In this document: positions 56,706 through 64,000 of the stretch, piece after piece
Position numbering within the stretch: position 1 is the stretch's first letter
Layout of the letters: each line of letters begins with the position of its first letter
Origin: Mucilaginibacter terrenus
GTDB taxonomy: Bacteria; Bacteroidota; Bacteroidia; Sphingobacteriales; Sphingobacteriaceae
Assembly: GCF_003432065.1 (NCBI RefSeq)
Contig: NZ_QWDE01000001.1
Coordinates: 558,001-622,000 of the forward strand
DNA length: 64,000 bases
Direction of reading: 5' to 3'
Position numbers and translations under genes: made by a program
Notes under the pieces: generated by a model
Database searches by the model: none
What the model was told of the DNA's origin: nothing
The model's input: the letters and a program-made list of their open reading frames with translations, nothing else

Positions 56706-57578
56706 TTAGTGCCGGGCTCTTTTCTTTAGTACACCACCAGCGGCTTCTTTTATAGTGCTGGTAAACACAAATGCTTTGGGGTCTATATCATGTACCAGGT
56801 TACGCAGCCTGCGTACTTCTAAACGGGTAATTACAGTAAATACGATATCTACCGGTTGGCTTACATCAAAACTTTCTTTAAGGAAACCACGCTCTCCTTT
56901 GTAAACAGTTATGCCACGGCCAAGTTCTTTTACTAAACGTTCTTTAATCAACTGATTTTCGCCGGAAATAATGGTAACGCCGGTATATTCCTCTAGGCCT
57001 TCAATAACAAAGCTTATAGTTTTTGAGGCCGCATAATAGGTGATGATAGAATACAGCGCTGTAGGCAATCCCAGATCAAATGCAGCAATGAGAAATATAA
57101 TGATGTTTATTCCCAAAATGATCTCACTAATAGTAAAGCTGATGCGTTTTCCAGTGTAAAGCGCCAGCACCTCTATACCGTCCAAAGCGCAGCCACCTCG
57201 TATAGCAAGCCCAACACCTATGCCCATAAACACACCGCCGAAAATAGAGACGAGTAATTTGTCGGTAGTAATACGATCGGGATACGGCAGAAATTGCAGG
57301 CACAACCCTAGCAATATCACTGCAGCAAGGGTCTTGTAAGCAAAGCGGCGGTTCACCTGAAAAGCCCCCATGATTATGAACGGGATATTTGCGAGTACGA
57401 TGATCCACCCAATGTTAAAATGGTATAGTTCGTGAATAAGGAGCGAAATACCGGTTACTCCACCATCAAAAAAGGAATTAGGTATCAGAAAGCTTTTTAG
57501 CGCGAAACCGCAAAAAAGTATTCCCATTAATGTGTATCCCCAATCTCTTACCCAGTGTGGTATAGCTAAGTCTTTCAT
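56706..57578 (-). CDS. YitT-family membrane protein (DUF161 plus DUF2179)
   Basis: This is a 290-residue protein. About five or six transmembrane helices (DUF161 part, including [12 protein letters not shown] and [17 protein letters not shown]) are followed by a soluble C-terminal DUF2179 domain of about 80 residues ([38 protein letters not shown]). This matches the YitT/YvjA family of unknown function. A cytoplasmic nucleotide- or ligand-sensing role for DUF2179 has been proposed from its fold but is not shown here. It reads away from the kinase operon over a 239-bp divergent gap that holds no recognised gene. Confidence 0.92.
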   Translation of the reverse strand: MKDLAIPHWVRDWGYTLMGILFCGFALKSFLIPNSFFDGGVTGISLLIHELYHFNIGWIIVLANIPFIIMGAFQVNRRFAYKTLAAVILLGLCLQFLPYPDRITTDKLLVSIFGGVFMGIGVGLAIRGGCALDGIEVLALYTGKRISFTISEIILGINIIIFLIAAFDLGLPTALYSIITYYAASKTISFVIEGLEEYTGVTIISGENQLIKERLVKELGRGITVYKGERGFLKESFDVSQPVDIVFTVITRLEVRRLRNLVHDIDPKAFVFTSTIKEAAGGVLKKRARH

Positions 57579-57817
57579 TTAATAACCTGATTGTCAATGT
57601 TGACGGTGTAGATACCAGTAACAACTTATTGTCGGCTAAATATATTAAATGTTTACTGCTTTGCAGGGCTAAGTTGCCAGATAAAGTCCTTAACAAGTTT
57701 GACGCCGCTAAGCTTGAATATGCTATTTGATTATTCACACTAATTTAGTTACTTAACCAATTAATTGACCGATCGTTGCTATTCTGATTGGCATCAATTT
57801 ACCCTGATACCCTACAC

Positions 57818-59149
57818 ATGGAAATATTTTTATACATCGCTTCTTTTTTACTGATAAGGCGACTGCTCAGTTCAACCAAGTTCACACCGCTTGGCCCCAA
57901 ATGGAAGCTGGTACTTAATACTGCCAGCGTTGGTGTTTGGGTAGTGTATGTTGTTGCATCGGATCAGTTTGAAGATACCTACGATCTGTTCTTAGGCGCG
58001 TTTGTGCTGCTGGGGATTGTCTATTATTTTCTAAATCAGGAAGATTTTAAACCGATGCATTCCTTTATCAAGGTGCATTATCCTTTAGCAGCTATTACGA
58101 TTGTAGTAGCACTTATAGACCTTATAGCCCCAAAGTTTGGTGGACGCTACAACAACTGGACTGGTACGGCTATACTGCTGGGTTTTGCCTGGATATTTGC
58201 CCGTTGGGCCAATTCCAGAAAGCAGGAGCAGGAAATGCGCATGGTAAGCATGCAAAACCTGGAACTGGACAGGCTTGTAGCCGAGCGTACAGCCGAGCTA
58301 ACGAACCAGCGTAATGAGTTGCAGGATGCGCTTCAACAGCTTAAAACCACTCAACAGCAGCTTATCCAAAGCGAAAAGCTCGCTTCATTAGGCGAACTTA
58401 CTGCTGGTATAGCGCATGAGATACAAAATCCTCTCAACTTTGTAAACAACTTTTCGGACGTAAGTATGGAACTTATAGACGAGATGGCCGAAGAACTTAC
58501 TAAGGGCGACACTGAAGAGGCTATTGCGATAGCGACTGATATCAAGCAAAATCTGGAGAAAATACGCCATCATGGCAAACGCGCTGATGGTATTGTAAAA
58601 GGTATGCTACAGCACAGTCGTGCAAGCAGCAACACAAAAGAAGCTACTAATGTAAATACCCTTGCCGACGAATACCTGCGCCTGGCATATCATGGGCTGC
58701 GTGCAAAGGATAAAAGCTTTAACTCCGAGCTAGTCACCAACTTTGCCCCAACGCTGCCACTTGTAAACATAGTTCCGCAGGATGTAGGCAGGGTTTTGTT
58801 AAACCTTTTTAACAACGCATTTTACGCCGTTCAGCAAAAACAAAAGCTCGGCTTGGAAGGATTTAAACCAATAGTAGAGTTGACGACAGGTGTATCGCAT
58901 TCAGGTGGCCATTCCTCCATAATTATTACGGTTAAGGATAATGGTACAGGCATTCCCGAGGATATCAAGGACAAGATTTTACAGCCTTTTTTCACCACAA
59001 AACCTACCGGTGAAGGCACAGGGCTTGGTTTATCGCTTAGTTATGATATAATAGTGAAGGCACATGGTGGTACAATAGATATCGACAGTAAAGAAGGCAA
59101 GTGGACAAAGTTCACCATCACACTGCCAATAGAAACCAAACAACAATAG
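57818..59149 (+). CDS. Membrane histidine kinase (first of a tandem pair)
   Basis: This is a 443-residue kinase from the ATG at 57818; a TTG at 57788 would add ten residues before the first helix. About four transmembrane helices occupy the first 140 residues ([65 protein letters not shown]). A coiled coil ([20 protein letters not shown]) follows. The HisKA-type core has H200 in [15 protein letters not shown]. The ATPase domain shows [20 protein letters not shown] and [15 protein letters not shown]. The core is nearly the same as in the next gene, pointing to duplication. It is one base away from the next gene, so the four-gene signalling operon is translationally tight. Signal unknown. Confidence 0.92.
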   Translation: MEIFLYIASFLLIRRLLSSTKFTPLGPKWKLVLNTASVGVWVVYVVASDQFEDTYDLFLGAFVLLGIVYYFLNQEDFKPMHSFIKVHYPLAAITIVVALIDLIAPKFGGRYNNWTGTAILLGFAWIFARWANSRKQEQEMRMVSMQNLELDRLVAERTAELTNQRNELQDALQQLKTTQQQLIQSEKLASLGELTAGIAHEIQNPLNFVNNFSDVSMELIDEMAEELTKGDTEEAIAIATDIKQNLEKIRHHGKRADGIVKGMLQHSRASSNTKEATNVNTLADEYLRLAYHGLRAKDKSFNSELVTNFAPTLPLVNIVPQDVGRVLLNLFNNAFYAVQQKQKLGLEGFKPIVELTTGVSHSGGHSSIIITVKDNGTGIPEDIKDKILQPFFTTKPTGEGTGLGLSLSYDIIVKAHGGTIDIDSKEGKWTKFTITLPIETKQQ

Positions 59150-59150
59150 A

Positions 59151-61310
59151 ATGAAAAGATTTGGTTACCTGTTGATGTCTATGTTCTTATTGTGTCGCGT
59201 CGCAGCAGGGCAAGATGCCGGCTTTCCATCAGCTTTTCATATCAAGGCAGATACGGGCACTTACGTGAAAGTACCGGCAAGCAGCTGGCAGTATTTAACG
59301 GAACGTGAAGGTGAGGTGCTTCAATTCCCAGCCGTAAAAGGATTAGAAAGCCGTTTCAAGTATGTAAAAGAAGGTAAACGGCAGAACATAAAAGGTAATC
59401 TGGTCTATTGGTTAAGATTCGGCATAGTTAACGATCTGAGGTATCCTATTAAAATAACCCTTAAAGGACAGGCGAAAACATCAGAGATATTCGCAAAGTT
59501 GCCCGATGGCAAATGGCATCGCTATATAACGGGTATTAGTGTGCCCTGGAGTCTAAAAAGCGGTCTTAAACGAATTAACAACACTATTTACGTGATACCG
59601 CCTGGTGATAGTGTTACCTTTTACCGCCGGGATGAGCCACGTTCTAATGGCACGCCCAGTGCACTGTTCATTGGCTTTGCAGACAGGGTAGTTGCTGCTG
59701 AATACATCAATAATGATAAATTTCTATCCGATATCATAATCAATTCGTCAGTCTGCGGATTTTTACTGTTTGCCGCAATATTTAATTTCTTTTTCTACTA
59801 TACCGTTCGTGAAAAAGTTTACCTCTACTATGCAGTCTTGCTAGTACTTGTAGCAATCTCAAGCATTTCCCGACCTTTGGAGCACCTGGCACTTCGCGAG
59901 TACCCTACCCTGAGCGACCGGGTCTCAGGTATTATTTTGGTGTTTGTTTTCTATCTCGGTTTTATTTTGAGTGGGATGTTCCTGCGCACGTCGGAAAATT
60001 ATCCGAAGTGGAACAAAGTATTTATGCCGCTCTGCCATTGCTTTGCAGCAGTTGCTACCCTGAACTATTTACTGCTTAATGCATCTAATCTTGTTCGTGG
60101 TGTTCTGACTGTAACGCTGGCGTTGATCACTGCGGTTATAGCCGTGGGCATTGTAGTTACTATTGTTACCGACATTATCAAGCGCCGTGCTGCCACCAGG
60201 CTTTTTGTGCTTGCAGTATCACCATTCATCTTTTGTTTTATAATGGTAGTAGTGGTTGGCATTGTGCTTAACCAAAATACATCCGTTATGGAGTATTTCA
60301 CCAACTTTTCTCTTTTATGGGCAGTAATTGCCTTGTCATGGTCGTTATTCGGTCGTTTTAAGGACATTGAACAACAGAATACCTTACAAATTCTGGAAAA
60401 CGAACGAATTGCGAGGGAAGCAGAACAGCAGAAGGCAAAGCTGATTGCAGAACAAAATGAATGGTTGGAGAAAGAAGTTACCGAGCGTACCGCGGAACTA
60501 AACCAATCGCTTACCGAACTTAAGCAGACGCAATCGCAGTTGATACAATCCGAAAAAATGGCATCGCTGGGGGAACTTACCGCTGGCATAGCACATGAGA
60601 TACAAAATCCGCTGAATTTTGTAAACAACTTCTCCGAAGTAAGTATTGAACTAATTGACGAAATGGAGATAGAACTTGCCAACGGAGACAAGGAAGAGGC
60701 AATTGCTATCGCCGGCGATGTGAAGCAAAATTTGGAGAAAATAAGACACCACGGCCAACGCGCCGATAGCATTGTTAAAGGCATGCTTCAGCACAGCCGG
60801 GCTACGTCTGGACAGAAGGAGCCAACTGATCTTAATAAGCTGGCTGACGAATACCTGCGGCTTGCCTATCATGGTTTACGGGCGAAGGATAAATCATTTA
60901 ATGCTGAACTTGTAATGGACTATGAAGAAAGTTTGCCAGCAGTAAATATTGTTCCGCAGGATGTAGGACGTGTACTATTAAATCTGTTTACCAATGCCTT
61001 TTATGCTACACAGCAAAAAGCAAAAGTTTCGGACAGCGGTTACAAGCCACAGGTTGAAGTTAGAACATACAGTACACCTTCCGGGGGCTGCGTAGTTTCG
61101 GTTGCAGATAACGGCACAGGCATACCGGCAGAAATACGAGACAAGATCATGCAGCCCTTTTTTACCACAAAGCCGACCGGTGAAGGTACAGGGCTTGGCT
61201 TATCACTTAGCTACGATATTGTAGTAAAGGGTCATAACGGCAAGATTGATGTAGAGACAGTACAAGGGCAGTATACCAAGTTTATAATTTGGCTCCCTGC
61301 CAAAACTTAA
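59151..61310 (+). CDS. 7TMR-DISM histidine kinase (second of the tandem pair)
   Basis: This is a 719-residue kinase. A signal peptide (LMSMFLLCRVAAGQ) precedes a periplasmic beta-rich 7TMR-DISM extracellular 2-like domain (to about residue 190). A seven-helix 7TMR-DISM membrane block follows (about 195-405, starting SVCGFLLFAAIFNFFFYYT), then a coiled coil with QNEWLEKEVTERTAELNQSL, and a kinase core with H482 in [16 protein letters not shown]. The ATPase boxes [22 protein letters not shown] and [15 protein letters not shown] match those of the upstream kinase. The periplasmic DISM domain usually binds carbohydrate-like or other small ligands. It differs from the first kinase only in how the signal is received, so two inputs probably feed the same downstream receivers. 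Confidence 0.93.
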   Translation: MKRFGYLLMSMFLLCRVAAGQDAGFPSAFHIKADTGTYVKVPASSWQYLTEREGEVLQFPAVKGLESRFKYVKEGKRQNIKGNLVYWLRFGIVNDLRYPIKITLKGQAKTSEIFAKLPDGKWHRYITGISVPWSLKSGLKRINNTIYVIPPGDSVTFYRRDEPRSNGTPSALFIGFADRVVAAEYINNDKFLSDIIINSSVCGFLLFAAIFNFFFYYTVREKVYLYYAVLLVLVAISSISRPLEHLALREYPTLSDRVSGIILVFVFYLGFILSGMFLRTSENYPKWNKVFMPLCHCFAAVATLNYLLLNASNLVRGVLTVTLALITAVIAVGIVVTIVTDIIKRRAATRLFVLAVSPFIFCFIMVVVVGIVLNQNTSVMEYFTNFSLLWAVIALSWSLFGRFKDIEQQNTLQILENERIAREAEQQKAKLIAEQNEWLEKEVTERTAELNQSLTELKQTQSQLIQSEKMASLGELTAGIAHEIQNPLNFVNNFSEVSIELIDEMEIELANGDKEEAIAIAGDVKQNLEKIRHHGQRADSIVKGMLQHSRATSGQKEPTDLNKLADEYLRLAYHGLRAKDKSFNAELVMDYEESLPAVNIVPQDVGRVLLNLFTNAFYATQQKAKVSDSGYKPQVEVRTYSTPSGGCVVSVADNGTGIPAEIRDKIMQPFFTTKPTGEGTGLGLSLSYDIVVKGHNGKIDVETVQGQYTKFIIWLPAKT

Positions 61311-61332
61311 AAGGGCTATATTTACACAGCAT

Positions 61333-61722
61333 ATGAAAATACTGGTAGTTGACGATGAAGCAGATGTACAGCCACTGTTCCTGCAACGTTTTCGCAAAGA
61401 GATAAAGAATAATGAAATCGAGTTTAGCTTTGCCCAGTCGGGGGAGGAAGCGCTTCATTACCTCGAAGAAAAGCACTCTGAGGTTGTACTGATACTTAGC
61501 GATATCAACATGCCTGGCATGAGCGGCATTGAGCTGTTAACACACATCCGCGAAGATTACACGGCACCACCACCACCTGTGGTGATGATGATAACCGCTT
61601 ACGGAGATGAAGAGAACCACCGCCAGGCAATGGAGAAGGGCGCGAACGACTTTCTAACAAAGCCGCTTGACTTTGGCGTGCTAAAAGAAAAACTAAAAAC
61701 CTACACCGGGGAACAATTGTAA
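61333..61722 (+). CDS. Stand-alone response regulator receiver
   Basis: This is a 129-residue single receiver domain without an output domain. The acidic pair D7/D8, phospho-acceptor D57 in LILSDINMPGMSG, the Thr in MMITAYGD and the Lys in FLTKPLDF are all present. It is probably phosphorylated by one or both upstream kinases. Being CheY-like, it may act as a phosphate shuttle or by protein contact. Its stop codon overlaps the start of the next gene (TAATG), indicating translational coupling. The receiver resembles that of the cyclase gene (ILVVDDEAD, ILSDINMP), again suggesting duplication. Confidence 0.94.
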   Translation: MKILVVDDEADVQPLFLQRFRKEIKNNEIEFSFAQSGEEALHYLEEKHSEVVLILSDINMPGMSGIELLTHIREDYTAPPPPVVMMITAYGDEENHRQAMEKGANDFLTKPLDFGVLKEKLKTYTGEQL

Positions 61723-62765
61723 TGGCCAAGATTTTAGTTGTAGATGATGAGGCGGACCTGGAATTGCTTGTGAAGCAAAAGTTCCGGAAGAAGATAAGGG
61801 AAAATATCTACGAGTTTGTTTTTGCACAAAACGGCGAAGAAGCTTTAGAAAAAGTTAAAGAACATCCCGATCTCGATATAATCCTGAGCGATATAAACAT
61901 GCCGGTAATGGACGGGCTTACCCTGTTAAGCCGATTGCCGGAAGCTAATCCTATGGTAAAAGCGGTAGTGGTTAGCGCTTATGGGGACATGCAGAACATC
62001 CGTACCGCTATGAACCGTGGCGCCTTTGATTTTGTATGTAAGCCGGTAGATTTTGATGATCTTGATCTTACAATGCAAAAGACTATCGAGCACGTAAAGC
62101 AGCTTCAGGAAACCATAAAGGCCATCAAAGAGAATAACATTCTCAAGATGTACGTGGATGAGAACGTGCTCAACTTTATGACTCATAAAGAGTTTGAAAA
62201 CAGTTTATTAAAGAACGAAGTAATAGACGCTACGGTTATGTTTGTAGATGTTTGCGGCTTTACATCTATTACGGAGAATGTACCTGCCAACACGGTAGTT
62301 GAGCTCATAAACGGCTTGTTTGACAAAATTGTAAAAGAGGTAGTTGCCCAAGGCGGCCATGTAGATAAATTTATGGGCGATGCAGTGATGGCTGTTTTTC
62401 GTGGAGAATACCACCTTGACAGAGCGATAGATGCAGCCCTGGCGGCAAGACATCAACTTGCCGGCGTACAAGAGATAACTGCAGGCGAAAAAACCTTCAA
62501 ACCCGAAATATCAGTTGGCATTAACTCCGGCGAGATGGTATCAGGAAACATTGGGTCAGCGTCTTTAAAGCGATTGGATTACACCGTCATTGGCGATTCT
62601 GTTAACTTGGCGCAACGTTTACAATCTTCAGCAAAGGCAGGACAAATAATTATTTCTGAAGAAACTTATCATAAAGCAAAAGAGTCGTTCCATTGTGAAA
62701 AGATAGGAGAGGTAATTCTTAAAAATAAGGCTAAACCTGTTACTATTTATGAAGTGATGGAATAA
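61722..62765 (+). CDS. Response regulator fused to class III adenylate cyclase
   Basis: This is a 347-residue fusion. The N-terminal receiver (residues 1-125) has D8/D9, phospho-acceptor D57 in IILSDINMPVMDG, and K in DFVCKPVDF. A linker helix (MQKTIEHVKQLQETIKAIKE) joins it to a class III nucleotidyl cyclase domain (about 165-345). The metal-binding aspartates lie in MFVDVCGFTS and KFMGDAVMAVF, the adenine-specifying Lys is in VDKFMGD, and the partner Asp and catalytic Asn and Arg are in LDYTVIGDSVNLAQRLQ. This set fits an adenylate rather than a guanylate cyclase. Phosphorylation of the receiver probably controls cAMP production. No cAMP-binding regulator lies in the window. Confidence 0.93.
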   Translation: MAKILVVDDEADLELLVKQKFRKKIRENIYEFVFAQNGEEALEKVKEHPDLDIILSDINMPVMDGLTLLSRLPEANPMVKAVVVSAYGDMQNIRTAMNRGAFDFVCKPVDFDDLDLTMQKTIEHVKQLQETIKAIKENNILKMYVDENVLNFMTHKEFENSLLKNEVIDATVMFVDVCGFTSITENVPANTVVELINGLFDKIVKEVVAQGGHVDKFMGDAVMAVFRGEYHLDRAIDAALAARHQLAGVQEITAGEKTFKPEISVGINSGEMVSGNIGSASLKRLDYTVIGDSVNLAQRLQSSAKAGQIIISEETYHKAKESFHCEKIGEVILKNKAKPVTIYEVME

Positions 62766-62786
62766 CGTAATAAAAGGAGTTATAAT

Positions 62787-63866
62787 TTAATCCGTCAACG
62801 GAACATTTTCCGCATTCACATCGCGCTTTACTACATTTATCTTTTTTACGTACAGTTCATCCGCCAGTATAACCGTTATAGCAAGCAACGGCACCGCCAG
62901 GATTATGCCTAACGCGCCAGACAAGGTTCCCATGATAACCTGGCTGATAATGGTTAAAGCAGGCGGTAAATTAATAATCTTGTTCTGAATAATGGGGGTT
63001 ACAATATTGCTGACGATAGTTTGCGAGACAATATAAATAAGCGCTACAATAACGGCTGTATTTGTACTTACTGTCAGTGCAAGCAGCACACCGGGTATCA
63101 TGGCTACAAGCGACCCAAAGTTAGGTATGATCTTGAGCATACCCGCAAAAAGCGCTAAAACAAGCACAGCGGGAATCCCCATGATTGTAAGGCCTATTGT
63201 GAGCATCACAAATATCAGCACCATAGATAGCAACATGCCCTTAAGCCATCCCTTTAAGGATACGTTTACCCTGTTCATAATACATTGCCACAGTTCTTTT
63301 TTCTTTTCGGGGATTAATATCATAAATCCATTCTTGTACACAGACGGGCTTGCAGTGAAGAATAACGCGAGAAAAACAATGATGTAAATATTTCCCAGCA
63401 CGCCAAAACTGGTACTGAAAAAATGTTGGGCAGTAATAAATATCTTGCCGGAGTTATCATCAAAATAAGTAAGTACCTGTTGGCCAATTGGTGTTTCCGA
63501 CAACTTTTCGCGGGCGGCACTAATAGTACTAGGCAAGGTATGGCTCAACTGAGCTACCTGCATTTGCAGGCGTGCACCAATAAACCACAGCAATACCCCA
63601 ACAATGGCAAAAGAACCGCCGACAGATATAGACATGGCTACTTTACGGCTCCAGCCTGTTTTGCGTTGGATAATGTTGCCCAACCCATGGAAGTAAGTAG
63701 AAATAAGTGTGGCGGCAAGCACCATCAGCAATACATTGAACGCTACTCTCGCTATAAGTATCACTACTACTAGCAATGCTACAATTGCTACAGTGTGCCA
63801 TACCTTTTCTATATATGTTAGTTCTTTGCGTGGCCTTGGGGCGGGTTTTTGATCAGCTATATCCAT
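62787..63866 (-). CDS. AI-2E family transporter
   Basis: This is a 359-residue integral membrane protein of the AI-2 exporter/YdiK-PerM superfamily. About eight helices are seen, with the typical early GLGNIIQRKTGWSRKVAM region, the soluble stretch SHTLPSTISAAREKLSETPI between helices, FAGMLKIIPNFGSLVAMIPG and the late PIIQNKIINLPPALTIISQV that is conserved across the family. Members have been linked to autoinducer-2 export or to Na+/H+ exchange; sequence alone cannot decide. The start is the ATG at 63864-63866 (MDIADQKPAPRPRKE). It converges on the cyclase gene with 21 bp between stops and no obvious terminator. Confidence 0.92.
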   Translation of the reverse strand: MDIADQKPAPRPRKELTYIEKVWHTVAIVALLVVVILIARVAFNVLLMVLAATLISTYFHGLGNIIQRKTGWSRKVAMSISVGGSFAIVGVLLWFIGARLQMQVAQLSHTLPSTISAAREKLSETPIGQQVLTYFDDNSGKIFITAQHFFSTSFGVLGNIYIIVFLALFFTASPSVYKNGFMILIPEKKKELWQCIMNRVNVSLKGWLKGMLLSMVLIFVMLTIGLTIMGIPAVLVLALFAGMLKIIPNFGSLVAMIPGVLLALTVSTNTAVIVALIYIVSQTIVSNIVTPIIQNKIINLPPALTIISQVIMGTLSGALGIILAVPLLAITVILADELYVKKINVVKRDVNAENVPLTD

Positions 63867-63925
63867 AAATTACATAAAGGACAACCTTTAAAGCCAAATG
63901 TTTTACAACCTTATAGAATGTGTTG

Positions 63926-64000
63926 TTAAGGTATACTAATAAGCGTTCCTTTAAGTTTTTGGTGAGATCCGGTTAGCTGCCGGGCGACTGCCTTCCATAC
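63926..64000 (-). CDS. Possible 3' end of another minus-strand gene
   Basis: From the right edge an open minus-strand frame of 24 codons ends at TAA (63926-63928), with tail sequence VWKAVARQLTGSHQKLKGTL. It would place a gene 59 bp upstream of the AI-2E gene in the same direction. The stretch is short enough to be open by chance, so this is only a suggestion. Confidence 0.25.
   Translation of the reverse strand, partial: VWKAVARQLTGSHQKLKGTLISIP

Overview
The window looks like a chromosome segment of a Bacteroidota bacterium, most likely family Sphingobacteriaceae (Mucilaginibacter- or Pedobacter-like). This rests on the roughly 790-residue double FtsX/MacB permeases ending in NPVKSLRSE, a very large alpha-2-macroglobulin, an OmpA porin with a thrombospondin type 3 linker, poorly conserved Shine-Dalgarno sites and TAnnTTTG-like -7 boxes. 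I saw no transposase, phage gene, CRISPR array, tRNA or rRNA. The genus is an inference from gene content.

Region 1 (1-27671) is the most striking part. Eleven paralogous ABC-type permeases lie head to tail on the + strand: ten complete, and one cut by the left edge. One secreted DUF4097-like beta-repeat protein (13959-14984) sits among them, and no ATPase gene is present. Strong hairpin-plus-T terminators at 11384, 15081, 17549 and 27642 divide the array into at least four transcription segments. By sequence the paralogues fall into interleaved subtypes (A: genes 1, 3, 7, 11; B: 2, 4, 5; C: 6, 8, 9; outlier: 10). This is a mosaic rather than a simple run of recent tandem duplicates. All retain two cytoplasmic coupling motifs, so they probably work with an ATPase encoded elsewhere.

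Region 2 (27672-43917): a roughly 210-bp GTGTCCCG-rich dispersed repeat (second copy near 47.7 kb); recR, a family 2 glycosyltransferase and a short-chain dehydrogenase; a convergent 1873-residue alpha-2-macroglobulin with an intact CVEQ thioester motif; a six-helix membrane histidine kinase divergent from clpB; a secreted lipoprotein; a CPA1 Na+/H+ antiporter; and a small uncharacterised protein.

Region 3 (43962-57578) is mostly housekeeping and small accessory genes: a DJ-1/AraC regulator, a frameshifted SRPBCC gene, a PEP mutase-like enzyme, a DinB-like protein, a HEAT-like protein, an unrecognised secreted protein, OsmC, a Met/Cys trans-sulfuration enzyme, OmpA, a second SRPBCC gene, an acetate-family transporter, phosphoglycerate mutase, an S9 peptidase and a YitT-type membrane protein.

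Region 4 (57818-63866) is a compact signalling operon. Two membrane histidine kinases share nearly the same kinase core but have different sensors. They are followed by a stand-alone receiver and a receiver fused to a class III adenylate cyclase domain. A convergent AI-2E-type transporter closes the window, possibly after the 3' end of another minus-strand gene at the right edge.
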